Shown here one piece after another: positions 59,797 to 64,000 of a stretch of 64,000 bases of DNA (within the stretch, counting starts at the first letter, position 1; the number at the start of each line of letters is the position of its first letter). The DNA comes from Streptococcaceae bacterium. GTDB lineage: Bacteria > Bacillota > Bacilli > Lactobacillales > Streptococcaceae. Both the position numbers and the translations under genes were made by a program. The stretch covers positions 1 to 64,000 of the forward strand of contig CABIZZ010000001.1 of the NCBI GenBank assembly GCA_902363395.1. The letters are read 5' to 3'. A model generated the notes under the pieces. The model was given only the letters and a program-made list of their open reading frames with translations. It ran no database searches and was not told the DNA's origin.

Positions 59797-60576
59797 ATGA
59801 AAAAAACGGTAGAGACAAGCTTCAAGCGGATTGAAACCAAATATGTGGTGAATAAAGAAGACTTGGATGATTTATTGAAAGATTTGAAGAAATATGTGGT
59901 TGAAGACGATTATCCAGTCTCCACGATTTCGAATGTCTATTTTGATACCGAAGACTTCGATGTGATCCAAGATGCCCTTGCTAAACAGAACCGTCGTGAA
60001 AAGATCCGGATGCGGACCTATGTAGAGCATCCAACAGTGGAGAGTACGGCCTTTCTAGAAGTAAAATCAAAGGATGAAGAAGGTATTGGTCACAAGTTCC
60101 GCCTGGTCTCGAACCCCTCCTCCATTACCCGCCTCATGACAGATGGATTAGTGGATCAGACCATTCAGGATCTGGACTTGGTTCAAGAAATCCAAGCTTT
60201 ACGCCAGCGCTATGATAACCGACTACAGCCCCAGATGTACATCTATTATGATCGTTTGTCCTTAAAAGAAAAGAAGAGCATCCAAGGCTATCCTTACAAT
60301 AAGATTCGGGTCACCCTGGATCAAAATCTAGTCTATCGTGATCAGCAGGTCAGTCTCCTCCGTGGGAAAGCTGGAGAGCCTTTATTAGAAGAAAATACCA
60401 TCGTTATGGAAATCAAGGCCCCAGGTGAAGAACCTCAGTGGCTGAAGGACATTCTGGATAAGTACGGACTGGTCAAACAGAAATTTTCGAAATACAGTTG
60501 TGCCTACCATAAGTCACAAGGCTTAGACTACGCACCAACGCCAATTCAAGAAAGGACAGGTGCTGCTTATGTCTAA
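59797..60576 (+). CDS. VTC-domain (polyphosphate polymerase-like) protein
   Basis: The 259-residue protein has the basic tunnel residues typical of VTC/polyphosphate polymerase domains (RIETKYVV, RRKIRMRTY-like REKIRMRTYVEH, FLEVKSKDEEG). In eukaryotes VTC4 makes polyphosphate from ATP. In bacteria such genes are often beside DUF4956 and CotH or beta-helix genes, and their activity is not well established. AAAGGAG precedes the ATG. The end overlaps the next gene by 8 nt. Confidence 0.85.
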   Translation: MKKTVETSFKRIETKYVVNKEDLDDLLKDLKKYVVEDDYPVSTISNVYFDTEDFDVIQDALAKQNRREKIRMRTYVEHPTVESTAFLEVKSKDEEGIGHKFRLVSNPSSITRLMTDGLVDQTIQDLDLVQEIQALRQRYDNRLQPQMYIYYDRLSLKEKKSIQGYPYNKIRVTLDQNLVYRDQQVSLLRGKAGEPLLEENTIVMEIKAPGEEPQWLKDILDKYGLVKQKFSKYSCAYHKSQGLDYAPTPIQERTGAAYV

Positions 60577-61252
60577 TCTATTTGATTCTATTTTTAATAA
60601 CGCTACGGCAACCGTAGATCCAGTGCGCCTGATGCTAGCCTTGCTGGTCAGCCTCTTTCTAGGTATGGCCCTGTCTTGGACCTACAAATACCGTACTCTC
60701 TATACGCGTGAATTTATCGTCAGTCTCACCTTGCTTCCCTGCATGATGACCCTGGTGATTTTCCTGGTGAACGGGAGTCTGGGGACCTCGATTGCAGTAG
60801 CAGGAACCTTTAGCTTGATTCGTTTTCGGTCTGCTACCAGTGGCTCGAGAGAATTGATCGCGATTTTCCTAGCCATGATTATTGGTTTAGCAGCGGGGTC
60901 GGGCTACCTCTTATTGGCAGTTTTGTTTACAGCCTTTCTGTTAGCTATCTGGCTCTTGCTCGAAACCAAGCAAAGTAAGACCGACCACCAACGGCGCCGT
61001 CACCTGATGATTGAGCTAGAAAATCAGGCTAGGATTGCAGATAAGATCAGCCGTTTGCTGGATCGCAATTGTACAGAAGTCGACTTGATTTCGGTTAATA
61101 CAAGCCAAAATGGGGAAAAGATTACCTTGGATTATGAAGTGGATCTGAGACCAGAAGTTGACGATTTTGCAATGACGACCCTTCTAACAGAAGAAATTTA
61201 TCATTGCGATGTATCCTTGACCAAGAAGGCCAAGAAAAGAAAGAATTTATAG
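60569..61252 (+). CDS. DUF4956 membrane protein
   Basis: The 227-residue protein has about four membrane helices (about 20-140) with the conserved TFSLIRFRSATSGSRE block between helices, then a cytoplasmic C-terminal domain ending in a Lys/Arg-rich tail. It is translationally coupled to the VTC gene. The exact role is unknown. It probably works with the VTC protein. Confidence 0.85.
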   Translation: MSNLFDSIFNNATATVDPVRLMLALLVSLFLGMALSWTYKYRTLYTREFIVSLTLLPCMMTLVIFLVNGSLGTSIAVAGTFSLIRFRSATSGSRELIAIFLAMIIGLAAGSGYLLLAVLFTAFLLAIWLLLETKQSKTDHQRRRHLMIELENQARIADKISRLLDRNCTEVDLISVNTSQNGEKITLDYEVDLRPEVDDFAMTTLLTEEIYHCDVSLTKKAKKRKNL

Positions 61253-61255
61253 ACG

Positions 61256-61551
61256 CTATCCTCCTTTAGGATAGCTTCAGATTGAAGATAAAGTCTTTGA
61301 AAAACTTTCCTTAGGTGAGTACGGACGTCAGCGAACTTCTTCAAAGTTCCATGACTAATTATTGAGCCTAAGGTCTCAATAATTCCGAGTGCCTGAAACA
61401 CAAATGTTTCAGGCACTTTTCTCACAGCGGAAAGTTTTTGATCTTCTTAAATAGCTAAAAAATAAAAGTCATTTTTTGGTAATCATCTAACTGTTTTATG
61501 TAAAACAATAGTTTGTTTCCATTCTAACACTATCCTCCTTTAGGATAGCTT
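61256..61551 (+). repeat. dispersed intergenic repeat, long copy, flanked by exact terminator duplications
   Basis: The 22-bp stem CTATCCTCCTTTAGGATAGC (plus TT) occurs exactly at 61256-61277 and 61530-61551. Between them lies a segment of about 250 bp that matches the repeat behind ftsH (1164-1356). This copy has an extra insert of about 60 bp with the perfect inverted repeat AATTATTGAG/CTCAATAATT. It also contains the palindrome GTGCCTGAAAC/GTTTCAGGCAC. It runs in the same orientation as the upstream gene. Confidence 0.88.
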
Positions 61552-61618
61552 TTTAGGCTTTTAAGAACTTTTTAAGGAAAAGTGGTATACTGTTTCTAAA
61601 AAATTGAAGGGATCCTTT

Positions 61619-62884
61619 ATGAAAAAGACTGCTATTTTTGAAGATGTCGTCTCTATTATGACTCACGATTCATCTACCATCAAAGATAGAAAAGGATGCG
61701 ATCCAGAGCCTTTTCGAGAAAAAATTACAGATGATATGACGGATGATGCCTTTCTTTATCAAGTCAGGTCCTACCTAGCTAGTTTTGGAGTGATCGGCCA
61801 TGTTTCTTTTGGAAAGAAAAAGGCCCCTAACAAAGGTTTTTTATTGCGCTCGACAGACGGCGGTCTCTTTGTAGAAGGGGCAAATGAAGATACGGGACTT
61901 CAAGTAGGAGATCAGATCTTAGCTTTGGATGGAAGTGACTTGGAGCAGGTAGCGTCTCTTCAAAAGGACTATTTTATCAGTAAGACCCCTGAAAGACACT
62001 ACCGAGAATGGGCGGATTTGGTCTCTCAGTCCACAAGGGTCACCCTGCTTCGAAAAGGGGTAGAAAAGACCATTGAAGTAGCACCCAGTCGAGAACCAAT
62101 CCAAGATCAGATTTTTTGGAAACGATTAGACGATGAGATTCTTTATCTTCGTCTGGATAATTTTATGGATGAAGGAGCCATTAGTCGGGTATATGAAAAG
62201 TGTTTACCCATGATGACGGAGGTCAAGTTTCTTCTCATTGATGTCCGACAGAACGGCGGAGGGACAGATTCTTTATATCTTCCTCTGTTACATCTAGGCT
62301 TAGAGAAGGATCAGGGTTATGATTCGCTTGACTGGGACGATGATGGCATGGAAATTCTCTACACGGAACGTAATGTTGATCTGCGCTTGAAAGACTTTGA
62401 GGACTGGATGCAACAGGAAGAAATTAGTCCTGAAACAGTTAAGCTACTTGAAGATATGAAAGAGGAGTTGATCCACCATCGGGGGAAAGGCTATGTACCG
62501 TATCAGCAAGAAAGCGAGGAATTCTTCCCAGAGGTTAGAGGTGGCCAATATCCCGAACAGATCTATATCTTATCAGATATTTATTGTGGATCATCTGGTG
62601 ATAATTTTGTCCAGATGATGAAGCAGTTTAAGAAGGTAACGGTGGTAGGTAGACCAACTCTAGGAATTTTAGACTATTCCAATTGTTGTACTGTTGATTA
62701 TGGCGATTATCAATTGATGTTTCCTACCTCTCGCTGTCTAAGCTTGGATCAAGGAAAAGGAATGACGGATCAAGGTGTGGAGCCGGATATAGAGGTTCCC
62801 TGGAGTCCCGACCATTTTGAAAGAGATGTAGATCTAGACAAGTGTTTGGAGTTGATTCGTCAGAGTTGCGAAACGGCAAGATAA
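61619..62884 (+). CDS. S41-family peptidase with PDZ domain, no export signal
   Basis: The 421-residue protein has a PDZ-like domain (about 70-155, FVEGANEDTGLQVGDQILAL) and a tail-specific protease domain with the nucleophile in CGSSGDNF. No signal peptide or membrane segment is visible, unlike most CtpA relatives. Its substrate is unknown. It lies alone between the repeat element and the dlt operon. Confidence 0.8.
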   Translation: MKKTAIFEDVVSIMTHDSSTIKDRKGCDPEPFREKITDDMTDDAFLYQVRSYLASFGVIGHVSFGKKKAPNKGFLLRSTDGGLFVEGANEDTGLQVGDQILALDGSDLEQVASLQKDYFISKTPERHYREWADLVSQSTRVTLLRKGVEKTIEVAPSREPIQDQIFWKRLDDEILYLRLDNFMDEGAISRVYEKCLPMMTEVKFLLIDVRQNGGGTDSLYLPLLHLGLEKDQGYDSLDWDDDGMEILYTERNVDLRLKDFEDWMQQEEISPETVKLLEDMKEELIHHRGKGYVPYQQESEEFFPEVRGGQYPEQIYILSDIYCGSSGDNFVQMMKQFKKVTVVGRPTLGILDYSNCCTVDYGDYQLMFPTSRCLSLDQGKGMTDQGVEPDIEVPWSPDHFERDVDLDKCLELIRQSCETAR

Positions 62885-63030
62885 GGCTTAGATAGCGGTT
62901 GGCTTAAATCAGGAGAGTAATCGTCTCTTGTGGTAACGTTTTCTAGTATTTTTTCCTTGTGTTTGGATTGCTATGACTGAACAAAAAATGGTAAAATAGT
63001 CAGTGAAAATCAAAATGAAGAGTGAAAAAG

Positions 63031-63159
63031 ATGAAACATAAAACACTTTATAAATTTATCGGGCAGACGGTCTTGTATTTCGCCATTTTCCTAGCCCTAC
63101 TTTATTTCTTTAGTTACCTTGGTCAAGGTCAGGGTGGCTTTATCTACAATGAATTTTAA
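63031..63159 (+). CDS. dltX: teichoic acid D-Ala incorporation-associated protein DltX
   Basis: The 42-residue single-span membrane protein starts [20 protein letters not shown] and ends in the conserved [10 protein letters not shown]. It is essential for D-alanylation in relatives and lies at the head of the dlt operon, 14 nt before dltA. Confidence 0.93.
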   Translation: MKHKTLYKFIGQTVLYFAIFLALLYFFSYLGQGQGGFIYNEF

Positions 63160-63173
63160 AGGAGATCCCTACC

Positions 63174-64000
63174 GTGTCAAACCAACCAATTACTGATATG
63201 ATCGAAGCGATTGAGCGCTTCGCGCAACTACAACCAGACTATCCTGTCTACAATGTCCTTGGTGAGGAGCATACCTATGGCCAATTGAAGGCTGATTCAG
63301 ATAGCTTGGCTGCCCACATCGACCAAATGGGACTTCCTGAAAAGTCACCTGTAGTGGTCTTTGGTGGTCAAGAATATGAAATGTTAGCAACCTTTGTGGC
63401 CTTGACAAAATCTGGCCATGCCTATATCCCAATTGATAGCCACTCTGCCTTGGAGCGCGTGTCTGCCATTGTTGAAGTAGCAGAGCCAAGTCTAATCATC
63501 GCCATCAATAAGTTCCCAATTGAAAACCCAGCTGCTCCAATCATGTCCTTGGAGCAAGTGCGTGAAGCCTATGCGGCGCAGAATGCGTATGACTTGCAAC
63601 ATCCGGTCAAAGGGGATGATAACTACTACATCATCTTTACCTCTGGAACAACTGGAAAACCAAAAGGGGTGCAAATTTCGCATGATAACTTGCTCAGCTT
63701 TACCAACTGGATGATTACGGACAAGGAATTTGCAACGCCAGAGCGTCCGCAAATGTTGGCGCAACCGCCCTATTCTTTTGACTTGTCTGTCATGTATTGG
63801 GCACCGACCTTGGCTCTTGGTGGAACCCTTTTTGCCCTTCCATCAGCCATCACTCAAGACTTCAAACAACTCTTTGCAACCATCTTTTCTCTTCCGATTG
63901 CGATCTGGACTTCAACACCATCTTTCGCAGATATGGCTATGCTGTCTGAAGATTTCAATGCTGAAAAGATGCCAGGCATCACCCATTTCTACTTTGATGG
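63174..64000 (+). CDS. dltA: D-alanine-poly(phosphoribitol) ligase subunit DltA (partial, cut by window end)
   Basis: DltA activates D-alanine and loads it on DltC for teichoic acid D-alanylation. The window contains about 275 codons from a GTG start at 63174 (preceded by AAAGGAG), beginning [18 protein letters not shown]. The adenylation motif [16 protein letters not shown] is present. The rest, and probably dltB, dltC and dltD, lie beyond the window. Confidence 0.95.
   Translation, partial: MSNQPITDMIEAIERFAQLQPDYPVYNVLGEEHTYGQLKADSDSLAAHIDQMGLPEKSPVVVFGGQEYEMLATFVALTKSGHAYIPIDSHSALERVSAIVEVAEPSLIIAINKFPIENPAAPIMSLEQVREAYAAQNAYDLQHPVKGDDNYYIIFTSGTTGKPKGVQISHDNLLSFTNWMITDKEFATPERPQMLAQPPYSFDLSVMYWAPTLALGGTLFALPSAITQDFKQLFATIFSLPIAIWTSTPSFADMAMLSEDFNAEKMPGITHFYFD

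Overview
The window is the replication-origin region of a mitis/sanguinis-group Streptococcus chromosome, drawn so that the dnaA side reads on the minus strand. The genus call rests on the dnaA-dnaN gene order with rlmH, htrA and parB beside it, a complete comC/comD/comE locus next to tRNA-Arg, tRNA-Glu and tRNA-Asn, comX (sigX) between ftsH and a 16S rRNA gene, and protein sequences that read as close relatives of pneumococcal proteins. Base composition is low-GC. The species cannot be named from this window alone.

Layout. Positions 1-16181 (minus strand) hold the 5' end of a 16S rRNA gene, comX, tRNA-Glu, a cell-wall/RNA housekeeping run (ftsH-hpt-tilS-serine hydrolase-42-aa gene-divIC-rqcP-mfd-pth-ychF), a YehR lipoprotein (plus strand), a DUF951 gene, dnaN and dnaA. 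The origin intergenic region lies at 16182-16430 with DnaA boxes, and more boxes lie between dnaA and dnaN and upstream of htrA. Then come parB, htrA, rlmH, tRNA-Arg, comCDE, tRNA-Glu/Asn, a YfhO-like membrane protein, an ABC-F protein, T-box-trpS, guaB, recF-yaaA, yfmF-yfmH-pgsA-ecfA1-ecfA2-ecfT, two LysM cell-wall proteins around a HAD/sdaAA/sdaAB operon, mnmA, a Nudix gene, mnmG, gdpP-rplI-dnaB-veg, rpsD, comAB, a TetR/YhgE pair, a lipoprotein, a beta-helix/VTC/DUF4956 surface cluster, an S41 peptidase, and dltX-dltA (cut by the window end).

How the genes work together. Nearly the whole early competence circuit is here: ComC (peptide pheromone precursor), ComAB (export and leader cleavage), ComD/ComE (sensing) and ComX (alternative sigma factor). 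comC, comAB and comX each carry a pair of 9-bp direct repeats of the CCAAATAGC type, with 12-13 bp between the repeats and a -10 box 31-32 nt further on, which is the geometry expected of ComE binding sites. The predicted 21-residue pheromone (DKR... ending FGRGGN) matches none of the pherotypes I can recall. The com genes lie within about 34 kb of oriC.

The most unusual non-coding finding is a dispersed repeat of about 190-255 bp present twice (behind ftsH and behind the DUF4956 gene). Both copies sit in the same orientation relative to the upstream gene, and both are flanked by direct duplicates of a different hairpin terminator stem, as if the element had inserted into terminators. Two LysM cell-wall genes share a 24-bp promoter module at an identical distance from the start codon. 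Three parS-like palindromes and several DnaA boxes mark the origin domain.
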